From: Egicoccus sp035462025
GTDB lineage: Bacteria; Actinomycetota; Nitriliruptoria; Nitriliruptorales; Nitriliruptoraceae
NCBI GenBank assembly: GCA_035462025.1
Contig: DATHUR010000040.1
Location: 1-13,906, forward strand
Direction: 5' to 3'
DNA length: 13,906 nt
The stretch's first letter is position 1; each line of letters opens with the position of its first letter. A program made the translations under genes and the position numbers. This document shows positions 1 to 6,478 of the stretch, piece after piece. The notes beneath the pieces were generated by a model. The model was given only the letters and a program-made list of their open reading frames with translations. It was not told the DNA's origin and did no database searches.

Positions 1-1
1 C

Positions 2-1288
2 GAGCTGATGGTGATCGCCGAGCTGCTCGACGACGGCCGTGCCGTCGTGCTCGGTCACACCGACGACGAACGCGTCATCCACCTCGCCGACCCGCTGCGT
101 GAACTGCCGCTCAAGGCCGGTGACTCCCTGCTGGTCGACACCCGCTCCAACACCGCCGTCGAGCGCATCCCCAAGGCCGAGGTGGAGCAACTCGTGCTCG
201 AGCAGGTCCCCGACATCTCGTACGAGCAGATCGGTGGGCTCAAGGAGCAGGTCGAGGCCATCCGCGACGCGGTCGAGCTGCCCTACCTGCACGCCGATCT
301 GTTCGTCGAGCACGAGCTGCGCGCCCCCAAGGGCATCCTGCTGTACGGCCCGCCCGGCTGCGGCAAGACCATGATCGCCAAGGCCGTGGCCAACTCGCTC
401 GCCCAGCGCGTGCGGGACAAGACCGGCCGCCAGGACGTGCGCAGCTACTTCCTCAACGTCAAGGGCCCGGAACTGCTCAACAAGTACGTCGGCGAGACCG
501 AACGCCAGATCCGGCTGATCTTCCAGCGCGCCCGCGAGAAGTCCGCCGAGGGGTTCCCGGTCATCGTGTTCTTCGACGAGATGGAGTCGCTGTTCCGCAC
601 CCGCGGATCCGGGGTGTCCTCCGACGTCGAGACCACCATCGTGCCTCAGTTGCTCGCCGAGATCGACGGCGTCGAGAGCCTCAAGGACGTCGTGGTCATC
701 GGCGCGTCCAACCGCGAGGACATGATCGACCCCGCGATCCTGCGTCCGGGCCGCCTCGACGTGAAGATCAAGGTCGACCGGCCCGACACCGAAGCCGCCC
801 GCGAGATCTTCGGCATCTACCTCCACCCGCGCCTGCCGCTGCACCCCGACGAGGTCGCGGCGCACGGCAGCGCCGACGCGGCCGTGCGCAACATGATCGA
901 CCGGACGGTCGAGAAGATGTACGCCGACGACCGCGACAACGAGTTCCTCGAGGTCACCTACGCCAACGGTGAGAAGGAGGTCCTGTACTTCAAGGACTTC
1001 AACTCCGGCGCGATGATCGAGAACGTGGTGGCCCGGGCCAAGAAGTACGCCATCAAGCGCGTGCTCGAAGGCGGCCCCAAGGGCCTGTCCACCGACGACC
1101 TGCTACGGGCCATCCGCGACGAGTTCCGCGAGAACGAGGACCTGCCCAACACCACCAACCCCGACGACTGGGCCCGGATCTCGGGCAAGAAGGGCGAGCG
1201 CATCGTCTACGTGCGCACCCTGATCAGCGGCGACAGCGCCGGGCCGGGCCGTGCCATCGAGAACCTCAACCCCGGTCAGTACCTCTAG
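2..1288 (+). CDS. mpa: Proteasome-associated AAA ATPase Mpa/ARC (5' end missing)
   Basis: Cytoplasmic hexameric ring ATPase that recognises Pup-tagged proteins, unfolds them and threads them into the 20S proteasome. The frame is open to the left edge, so the N-terminal coiled coil and first OB domain lie outside the window. About 428 residues remain, against roughly 590-610 in known Mpa/ARC. The fragment opens in the OB region before the AAA domain (IPKAEVEQLVLEQVPD linker). It then shows Walker A GPPGCGKT (fragment residues 116-123), pore-loop segment KYVGETER, Walker B VIVFFDE (Asp192-Glu193) and the second region of homology NREDMIDPAILRPGRLD. The protein ends in GQYL, the C-terminal tyrosine motif that docks Mpa on the proteasome alpha ring. 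The ATG at 8 is an internal Met, not the start. The stop codon lies inside the dop ribosome site, so the two genes are probably co-transcribed. Family assignment is near certain. Confidence 0.97.
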   Translation, partial: ELMVIAELLDDGRAVVLGHTDDERVIHLADPLRELPLKAGDSLLVDTRSNTAVERIPKAEVEQLVLEQVPDISYEQIGGLKEQVEAIRDAVELPYLHADLFVEHELRAPKGILLYGPPGCGKTMIAKAVANSLAQRVRDKTGRQDVRSYFLNVKGPELLNKYVGETERQIRLIFQRAREKSAEGFPVIVFFDEMESLFRTRGSGVSSDVETTIVPQLLAEIDGVESLKDVVVIGASNREDMIDPAILRPGRLDVKIKVDRPDTEAAREIFGIYLHPRLPLHPDEVAAHGSADAAVRNMIDRTVEKMYADDRDNEFLEVTYANGEKEVLYFKDFNSGAMIENVVARAKKYAIKRVLEGGPKGLSTDDLLRAIRDEFRENEDLPNTTNPDDWARISGKKGERIVYVRTLISGDSAGPGRAIENLNPGQYL

Positions 1289-1291
1289 GAG
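1287..1291 (+). promoter_or_regulatory. Ribosome binding site of dop
   Basis: AGGAG overlaps the mpa TAG stop codon and lies 4 bases before the GTG at 1296. It decides the dop start in favour of that GTG over the in-frame ATG at 1251, which lies inside mpa and has no such site. Confidence 0.7.
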
Positions 1292-1295
1292 ACAC

Positions 1296-2783
1296 GTGGC
1301 GACCCCCAAGTTCGTCGGCGTCGAGACCGAGTACGGCATCGCCGTCGACGGTCCGCGCGAGGTCAACCCGGTGTTGGCCTCGTCGCTGGTGGTCGGCGCC
1401 TACCGGCAGGCGGGCGAGCGCGACGTCCGCTGGGACCACACCGACGAACACCCGATGCGCGACGCCCGCGGCTACGACACCCCCGACCCGCACGAGCCGG
1501 TCACCGACGACGAACTCGGCCTCGCGAACACGGTGCTGACCAACGGTGCCCGCTTCTACGTCGACCATGCCCACCCCGAGTACGCCACCCCCGAGTGCTC
1601 CAACGCCCGCGACCTGGTGATCTGGGACAAGGCCGGTGAGCGCATCCTCGAGGACGCGGCCCGCCGCGCCGCGGCCACGCTGCCCGCCGGTCACCGGGTC
1701 CTGGTGCACAAGAACAACACCGACGGCAAGGGCGCCGCGTACGGCACCCACGAGAACTACCTGGTCCCGCGCGAGGTGCCGTTCGGGCGGCTCACGCGGC
1801 AGTTGCAGCCGTTCTTCCTCAGCCGGCTGCTCTACGTCGGCGCCGGGCGGCTCGGGACCGAGTTCCGCGGCGAGGACGTGCCGTTCCAGATGTCGCAGCG
1901 GGCCGACTTCTTCGAGGTCGAGGTCGGGCTCGAGACCACGCTCAAGCGCCCGCTGATGAACACCCGCGACGAACCGCACGCCGATCCCGAGCGCTACCGC
2001 CGCCTGCACGTCATCAACGGCGACGCGAACCTGTGTGAGGTGGCCACCTTCCTCAAGGTGGGGACCATGCTGCTCGTGCTCGACCTGATCGAGGACCAGG
2101 CGCTCCCCGAGGCGCCCGTGATCCACCGCCCCGTCCAGGCGTTCCACGCGATCAGCCACGACCTCACCGCGCGCCTGCCGTTGACCACCGAGGACGGGCG
2201 CACGGTCACCCCGCTCGAGATCCAGTGGCACTACTTCGAGGCGGCGGCGCGCTACGTCAAGGAGCAGGGCCGTGCCGCGCCGTGGGCCCAGGAGGTCCTC
2301 GATCGCTGGGAGGCGCTGCTGACCACGGCCGAGCACGACCCGCGACGGCTGGCGGGCCAGGTGGACTGGGCGACCAAACTCGAACTGCTCGAGCAGTACC
2401 GCGAGCGCCACGGCCTCGACTTCGGCCACGACCGGCTCAAGATGGTCGACCTGCAGTACCACGACGTGCGCCAGGACAAGGGCCTCTACCAGCGCCTCGC
2501 CGCCCGTGGGCGTGTCGAGCGCCTGGTCTCCGAAGCCGAGATCCAGGCCGCCATGACCACGCCGCCGACCGACACGCGGGCCTGGTTCCGGGGCGAGTGC
2601 CTACGCCGGTTCCCCTCGCAGGTCGTGGCGGCCGGCTGGGACTCGCTGATCTTCGACACCGGCCGCGACGCCCTGCAGCGCGTACCGATGATGGAGCCCG
2701 GCCGTGGCACGCGCGAGCACGTGGGCGACCTGCTCGACTCGGTCGCCGACGCGTCCGAGTTGCTGCGGGCACTCGGCAGCTGA
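1296..2783 (+). CDS. dop: Pup deamidase/depupylase Dop
   Basis: Cytoplasmic enzyme of the glutamine-synthetase-like carboxylate-amine ligase fold. It converts the C-terminal Gln of Pup to Glu and also cleaves Pup from substrates. The GTG start gives 495 aa, close to the usual ~500. The N-terminal VGVETEYGIAV carries the nucleotide/metal-site Glu (Glu10). FYVDHAHPEYATPEC contains the catalytic Asp (Asp90, equivalent to Asp94/95 of characterised Dop). KNNTDGKGAAYGTHENY and NTRDEPHADPERYRR are the shared Dop/PafA core motifs. Residues about 38-75 form an extra segment absent from PafA, matching the Dop loop, and this separates it from the paralogue at 6479. Deamidase need is confirmed by the GGQ end of the Pup encoded next door. 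Only 7 bases separate it from mpa, so translational coupling is likely. Confidence 0.97.
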   Translation: MATPKFVGVETEYGIAVDGPREVNPVLASSLVVGAYRQAGERDVRWDHTDEHPMRDARGYDTPDPHEPVTDDELGLANTVLTNGARFYVDHAHPEYATPECSNARDLVIWDKAGERILEDAARRAAATLPAGHRVLVHKNNTDGKGAAYGTHENYLVPREVPFGRLTRQLQPFFLSRLLYVGAGRLGTEFRGEDVPFQMSQRADFFEVEVGLETTLKRPLMNTRDEPHADPERYRRLHVINGDANLCEVATFLKVGTMLLVLDLIEDQALPEAPVIHRPVQAFHAISHDLTARLPLTTEDGRTVTPLEIQWHYFEAAARYVKEQGRAAPWAQEVLDRWEALLTTAEHDPRRLAGQVDWATKLELLEQYRERHGLDFGHDRLKMVDLQYHDVRQDKGLYQRLAARGRVERLVSEAEIQAAMTTPPTDTRAWFRGECLRRFPSQVVAAGWDSLIFDTGRDALQRVPMMEPGRGTREHVGDLLDSVADASELLRALGS

Positions 2784-2787
2784 CCGG

Positions 2788-2793
2788 TACCCT
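2788..2793 (+). promoter_or_regulatory. Possible -10 element upstream of pup
   Basis: TACCCT fits the actinobacterial TAnnnT -10 pattern and lies 30 bases before the pup ATG in the 40-base dop-pup gap. No convincing -35 is found at 16-18 bases spacing, so this may be chance. It would allow pup to be made in excess of dop. Confidence 0.25.
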
Positions 2794-2823
2794 GCGGCTT
2801 CGCGCTTCACGGAAGGTGGGTCC

Positions 2824-3024
2824 ATGAGCGACGGTGGCCAGGTCAAGAAGGGCGGCGGCCGGCAGGACGAGGTCGAGGAGGTCGAGGCGACCTCGACCGA
2901 GACCGACGAGTCCGCGAAGGACCTGCTCGACGACGTCGACGAACTGCTCGACGAGATCGACGACGTCCTCGAGGAGAACGCCGAAGAGTTCGTACGCGGC
3001 TACGTCCAGAAGGGCGGCCAGTAG
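2824..3024 (+). CDS. pup: Prokaryotic ubiquitin-like protein Pup
   Basis: Small, largely disordered protein modifier that is attached through its C-terminal Glu to lysines of proteins destined for the proteasome. It has 66 aa, against 64 in Mycobacterium tuberculosis. The acidic centre (DLLDDVDELLDEIDDVLEE, residues 33-51) is the segment that becomes helical on binding the Mpa coiled coil. The C-terminal FVRGYVQKGGQ is the conserved Dop/PafA recognition tail. It ends in Gln, so Dop must deamidate it before ligation. The ATG at 2824 is preceded by the purine-rich GGAAGGTGG at 2811-2819, which sets the start; the longer in-frame reading from 2704 overlaps dop and is not needed. It follows dop by 40 bases. 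Downstream it faces the minus-strand kinase gene, 16 bases away. Confidence 0.98.
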   Translation: MSDGGQVKKGGGRQDEVEEVEATSTETDESAKDLLDDVDELLDEIDDVLEENAEEFVRGYVQKGGQ

Positions 3025-3028
3025 CCGC
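3014..3028 (+). terminator. Weak hairpin over the pup stop codon
   Basis: GCGGC (3014-3018) can pair with GCCGC (3024-3028) around a 5-base loop that contains part of the TAG stop. It has no T-run, so it is at best a weak or factor-assisted terminator between the convergent pup and kinase genes. No better terminator is visible in the 16-base gap. Confidence 0.2.
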
Positions 3029-3040
3029 GAGTTCCCACCG

Positions 3041-4666
3041 TCAGGGTCGGGCGCGCTGCCCTTCCGGTGACGGTGACCGCTGCGCGTCGACCGGGTCGGC
3101 GGCTGGGGAGGCGGCGCGTGGCAGGGTGAAGGTGAACCGGCTGCCGCCGGCGGCGCGCGGACTGGCGTGGATCGTGCCGCCGTGCTGCTCGACCACGCGC
3201 TGGCAGATCGCCAGCCCGATGCCGGTCCCGGGGTAGCCGGCGCGGGCGTCGGTGCCGCGCACGAACGGGCGGAAGATCTCGGCGGCGCGGTCGGCCTCGA
3301 TACCGATGCCGTTGTCGTCGACATGGACCGCCCAGGTGTCGTCGTCGACCGCCTCGGTCGAGATCCACACGTGCGGTTCGACGCCTGGAGGCACGTACTT
3401 GATGGCGTTGCCGACCAGGTTGTCGAGCAACTGCCGCAACCGCCCCGGATCGCCCAGGACGGCAGGCAGCACGTCGAGGTCAACCACGGTCTCGGCGGCA
3501 CGGTCCCGGATGACCTCACGCGCGAGGAAGCCGAGGTCGGTCCACTCGCGTTGCAGGTGGGCATTGGCGACCTCGGCGAACTCGAGCAGGTCGGTGATCA
3601 GGCTCGCCATGCGGCGGTGCTGGACGCCGGCGCGGTCGAGCAGGTCCGCGACGTCGGGTGGTAGCGGGTCCGGGGCCGACCTGGCCAGCCCGACGTACCC
3701 GCTCGCCGCGGTCAAGGGCGTGCGCAGGTCGTGGGCGACGACGTGGGCGAAGGCCTGCAGTTCGTCGTTGGCGGCCGCCAGTTCGGTCGCCGCGGCGGTC
3801 CGCTCGACGGCCACGTCACCGAGCCGGGCGGCATACCGGTCGAGGGTGCGGAAGACGCGCCGCAGCCCCACCAGCAGCCCGATGGCGAGCACCGAGAACG
3901 CGGCGAGGCGGGTGCCGAGGCCCGCCCACCAGGGGATCGAGAAGCGACGCTCGGCGAAGCCGTACAGCACCAGGTCCCACGCGTGGAGCCCCAGGGCGAC
4001 CGACACCCAGGCGCGTGGCCAGGTCGCCTCGCGGCCGGCCGACGCCACCCAGCGCCAGGTGGCCACCACCACGACCACGGTCACCACGGTGAGCAGGGCC
4101 CGGAACGTTGGCGTGTAGCGCCCGATGCCGTCGACCAGGGGGCCGCTCCTGCCGTCGCTCCAGGCGGCCAGCACCGTCAGGGCGAGGGCCGCGACCACCG
4201 CCACCCGCCGCCAGCGTGCGGCGCCCGCGACCCGCGACACCCCGAGCAGGGCCATCACGCCCAGCACGAGCTTCCAGCTCAGGTACAGCGCCGCGATCCC
4301 GTTCGGACCGATGGGCAGCAGCGCACCGGTCGGCAGGAGCGTGGGAAAGGCCAGGATCGCCAGCAACATGCAGAGCGCTGCGACGACGGATCCCTGGGCG
4401 ATCCAGCGCAGCGCCGGGTCGCGGTCGCCCTCGTCGTACACCGACAGCAACCAGCTGCCACCCAGCGCGGCGACGATCCCGAAGCTGAGTACCGCAGGGA
4501 CGGCAGTCGTGATCGCGGGCAGCGACGGGCCGGCCAGCAGGAAGGCGAGCAGTGCGGCGGCCGACACGGCCGCGGTCGACAGCAGCAGGTTTCGACGGAC
4601 CGTCACCGTGGGCGGGTTCAGCGCCGCGTCGGCGGACGCGTCGACGTTGGATGGCTCGCTGTGCAC
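3041..4666 (-). CDS. Membrane sensor histidine kinase, MASE4-like N-terminus
   Basis: Predicted two-component sensor kinase of 541 aa. Residues 25-270 contain about eight hydrophobic segments. The stretch around FPTLLPTGALLPIGPNG (107-123) resembles the MASE4 membrane sensor family, a comparison from memory. A short linker leads to the HisKA domain with FAHVVAHDLRTPLT (phospho-acceptor His312). The ATPase domain has the N box LVGNAIKY (417-424), G1 box DDNGIGI (450-456), F box EIFRPFVRG and G2 box GTGIGLAI (480-487), so it looks catalytically intact. The GTG at 4666 is chosen because GAGG lies 5 bases upstream; a GTG at 4783 would add 39 Arg-rich residues with no ribosome site. No response regulator is encoded nearby, so it is an orphan here. 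It runs antisense between pup and prcB, with a divergent promoter region toward prcB. The ligand is unknown. Confidence 0.9.
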   Translation of the reverse strand: MHSEPSNVDASADAALNPPTVTVRRNLLLSTAAVSAAALLAFLLAGPSLPAITTAVPAVLSFGIVAALGGSWLLSVYDEGDRDPALRWIAQGSVVAALCMLLAILAFPTLLPTGALLPIGPNGIAALYLSWKLVLGVMALLGVSRVAGAARWRRVAVVAALALTVLAAWSDGRSGPLVDGIGRYTPTFRALLTVVTVVVVVATWRWVASAGREATWPRAWVSVALGLHAWDLVLYGFAERRFSIPWWAGLGTRLAAFSVLAIGLLVGLRRVFRTLDRYAARLGDVAVERTAAATELAAANDELQAFAHVVAHDLRTPLTAASGYVGLARSAPDPLPPDVADLLDRAGVQHRRMASLITDLLEFAEVANAHLQREWTDLGFLAREVIRDRAAETVVDLDVLPAVLGDPGRLRQLLDNLVGNAIKYVPPGVEPHVWISTEAVDDDTWAVHVDDNGIGIEADRAAEIFRPFVRGTDARAGYPGTGIGLAICQRVVEQHGGTIHASPRAAGGSRFTFTLPRAASPAADPVDAQRSPSPEGQRARP

Positions 4667-4746
4667 GTCGGCCTCGTGGTCTCGGACGGTCGGCGTCCCA
4701 CCCTTCGAGGGTCGGGGGCCGCACGACAGCCTATGGGCGCCCTGCG

Positions 4747-4758
4747 GACGCCGGCGTC
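4747..4758. promoter_or_regulatory. 12-bp perfect palindrome, kinase/prcB divergent region
   Basis: GACGCCGGCGTC is a perfect inverted repeat with a GCCGGC core. It lies between the divergent kinase and prcB genes and shares its core with the palindrome at 4813-4824, 66 bases away centre to centre. It could be a regulator site, but short GC palindromes are common in this base composition. Confidence 0.25.
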
Positions 4759-4812
4759 TGCCCGGTCGTCCGTCGCGACCCACGGCTGCGGGAGCCGGTT
4801 GCAGGGTGCGGG

Positions 4813-4824
4813 CGTGCCGGCACG
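4813..4824. promoter_or_regulatory. 12-bp perfect palindrome upstream of prcB
   Basis: CGTGCCGGCACG is a perfect inverted repeat ending 8 bases before the possible prcB -10 element. That is where an operator would overlap the -35/spacer. No regulator is known for it; the role is inferred from position only. Confidence 0.3.
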
Positions 4825-4832
4825 GTCGGGCC

Positions 4833-4838
4833 TACGCT
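4833..4838 (+). promoter_or_regulatory. Possible -10 element of prcBA
   Basis: TACGCT matches the TAnnnT -10 consensus and sits 37 bases before the prcB GTG, in the 203-base divergent region. prcB needs its own promoter because the kinase gene interrupts the cluster. No clear -35 is seen. Confidence 0.35.
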
Positions 4839-4869
4839 GCCCGGTCCCCGCTTTCGACAGGAGCGCCGC

Positions 4870-5691
4870 GTGACCTTTCGTGCCGACGAGCTGCTGGCGG
4901 GCCTGCCCTCGCCGTTCGACGCGCGCAGCAGTTCCTTCTTCGAGGTGCTGCGTCGCCAGGCCCCCGACGCGGTCCCGGCCGTCCTCGACGGCACGATGCA
5001 CCAGCACCTGCGTGAGCGCCTGGTCGAGGGCACGACCGTGCTGGCCGTCGTCAGCGCGCAGGGCGTGGTCATCGCCGGTGACCGGCGCGCGACCGCCGGC
5101 AACCTGATCTCGCGCACCGACGTGCGCAAGATCTACCCGGCGGACGACTGGTCCGCGGTCGGGATCAGCGGGACGGCCGGACCCGCGATGGAGCTCGCGC
5201 GGATCTTCGCGACCGAACTCGAGCACTACGAAAAGGTCGAGGGCGAGCCGCTCTCGCTCGAGGGCAAGGCGAACAAGCTGGCCGGGCTCGTGCGCGCCCA
5301 CCTGCCGATGGCGATGCAGGGCCTGATCGTGGTCCCGCTGTTCGCCGGCGTCGAGCCCCGGACGGGGGTCGGACGGATCTTCGAGTACGACCCCGTCGGT
5401 GGTCGCTACCTCGCCACCAGCTACGCCGCGACCGGGTCCGGTTCGCTGGCCGCCCGCGCGACGCTGAAGCGGCTGGTCGAACCCGAGGCCGACCTGCGGG
5501 GCGCCGCCGACGTCGCGGTCGAGGCGCTGTTCGACGCCGCCGAGGAGGACAGCGCCACCGGCGGTCCCGACCTGATCCGGCGGATCTATCCGATCGTCGC
5601 CGAGATCGACCTCGACGGCTACCGCGAGCTGAGCGACGACCAGGTGGCGGCCCACGTCGAGACGACCATCGCCCGCCGCCGCAACCGCTGA
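4870..5691 (+). CDS. prcB: 20S proteasome beta subunit PrcB
   Basis: Proteolytic subunit of the 20S core: two inner heptameric beta rings flanked by PrcA rings, in the cytoplasm. It is an N-terminal nucleophile hydrolase of 273 aa. A 54-residue propeptide ends at Gly54 in LVEGTTV. Autocleavage would expose Thr55 as mature Thr1 and leave a 219-residue subunit. In mature numbering the catalytic set is complete: Thr1, Asp17 (in AGDRR) and Lys33 (in DVRKIY). GSGSL and DDSATGGPDL-like (EDSATGGPDL) blocks are also conserved. The start is GTG at 4870, with AGGAG at 4859-4863 six bases upstream; the long upstream extension of the frame is Arg-rich and rejected. It is followed by prcA after 17 bases. 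In many actinobacteria prcB directly follows pup; here the antisense kinase intervenes. Confidence 0.97.
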   Translation: MTFRADELLAGLPSPFDARSSSFFEVLRRQAPDAVPAVLDGTMHQHLRERLVEGTTVLAVVSAQGVVIAGDRRATAGNLISRTDVRKIYPADDWSAVGISGTAGPAMELARIFATELEHYEKVEGEPLSLEGKANKLAGLVRAHLPMAMQGLIVVPLFAGVEPRTGVGRIFEYDPVGGRYLATSYAATGSGSLAARATLKRLVEPEADLRGAADVAVEALFDAAEEDSATGGPDLIRRIYPIVAEIDLDGYRELSDDQVAAHVETTIARRRNR

Positions 5692-5692
5692 C

Positions 5693-5700
5693 AAGGAAGG
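5693..5700 (+). promoter_or_regulatory. Ribosome binding site of prcA
   Basis: AAGGAAGG lies 8 bases before the GTG at 5709 and supports that start. It sits within the 17-base prcB-prcA gap. Confidence 0.65.
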
Positions 5701-5708
5701 TCCCAGCC

Positions 5709-6404
5709 GTGGCCACGCCGTTCTACGTCGCCCCCGAACAGATGATGAAGGACCGGGCGGAATACGCCCGCAAGGGCATCGCCCGGGGCCGCACCCTCGT
5801 CGCCGCCGAGTACGCCGACGGGGTGGTGTTCGTCAGCGAGAACCCGTCGCGGTCACTGCACAAGACCTCCGAGATCTACGACCGCATCGGGTTCGCCGCC
5901 GTCGGCCGCTACAACGAGTTCGAGTCCATGCGGGTCGCCGGCATCCGCCTCGCCGACGTCAAGGGCTACCAGTACGCCCGCGAGGACGTCACGGCCAAGG
6001 CGCTCGCCAACGCCTACTCGCAGGCGCTCGGCGCGATCTTCATGGGCGGCGAGGCCAAGCCCTACGAGGTGGAACTGCTCATCGCCGAGGTCGGCCACGA
6101 GTCCTCCGACAGCAGCAAGCTCGAGCTGTACCACATCCTCTACGACGGCTCGATCGTCGACGAGCACCGCTACGTCGCCATCGGCGGCGAGACCGAACCG
6201 ATCGAACAGGGCCTCGAGCGGCGGTGGCAACCCGAGATGACCCGCGACGCCGCCATCCGCGCCTGCGTCGAAGCCCTGGCCGAGGCGGCCGGGCGCACCA
6301 TCGAGGCCGGCGACCTCGAGGTGTCGGGGCTGGACGTCACCCGGCCGCGCCGCCGGTTCTTCCGGCTGCGCGACGAGGCGCTGCTGGCCGCCGTGAGCGG
6401 CTGA
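5709..6404 (+). CDS. prcA: 20S proteasome alpha subunit PrcA
   Basis: Structural subunit forming the outer heptameric rings of the 20S proteasome. These rings gate the chamber and provide the pockets where the C-terminal tyrosine motif of Mpa docks. It has 231 aa. The N-terminal MATPFYVAPEQMMKDRAEYARKGIARG is the alpha-type gate plus helix H0 region, and there is no propeptide or catalytic Thr. Core blocks FVSENPSRSLHKTSEIYDRIGF, RYNEFE and AKPYEVELLIAEV match the mycobacterial protein. The C-terminus is short, lacking the extended acidic tail of M. tuberculosis PrcA. Start GTG at 5709 is set by the strong ribosome site just upstream. It is co-transcribed with prcB (17-base gap) and followed by pafA after 74 bases. 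Confidence 0.96.
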   Translation: MATPFYVAPEQMMKDRAEYARKGIARGRTLVAAEYADGVVFVSENPSRSLHKTSEIYDRIGFAAVGRYNEFESMRVAGIRLADVKGYQYAREDVTAKALANAYSQALGAIFMGGEAKPYEVELLIAEVGHESSDSSKLELYHILYDGSIVDEHRYVAIGGETEPIEQGLERRWQPEMTRDAAIRACVEALAEAAGRTIEAGDLEVSGLDVTRPRRRFFRLRDEALLAAVSG

Positions 6405-6433
6405 GCGGTCCGGTTGTCGCCCAGCCGGCCGGT

Positions 6434-6454
6434 CGATGGGGCACCATCGCCCCA
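6434..6454 (+). promoter_or_regulatory. Two mutually exclusive hairpins ahead of pafA
   Basis: In the 74-base prcA-pafA gap, CGATGG (6434-6439) can pair with CCATCG (6444-6449). Alternatively TGGGGC (6437-6442) can pair with GCCCCA (6449-6454). Each stem is 6 bp and they share bases, so only one can form. The element ends 12 bases before the AAAGGGGA ribosome site (6467-6474). It may be a processing or attenuation element; the function is inferred. Confidence 0.3.
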
Positions 6455-6478
6455 CCGCTTCAGGGAAAAGGGGACCGC

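Noticed and set aside
1251..1295. Longer Dop start at ATG 1251
   Set aside because: It lies inside the mpa coding region without a ribosome site. The GTG at 1296 has AGGAG upstream and gives the family's usual N-terminus.
1266..2462. 398-aa open frame on the minus strand across dop
   Set aside because: Composition is that of an antisense frame (Val/Leu/Gly/Arg), it has no domain, and the plus strand encodes an intact Dop.
4700..4712. Short hairpin ACCCT/AGGGT as a terminator
   Set aside because: It has only 5 bp, no T-run, and lies upstream of both divergent genes where a terminator has no obvious use.
4667..4783. Longer kinase start at GTG 4783
   Set aside because: The added 39 residues are Arg/Gly/Pro-rich with no ribosome site, while GTG 4666 has GAGG 5 bases upstream.
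3731..4873. 380-aa open frame on the plus strand across the kinase
   Set aside because: It is rich in Arg, Gln, Gly and His and motif-free, whereas the minus strand has every histidine kinase box in order. It also runs into prcB.
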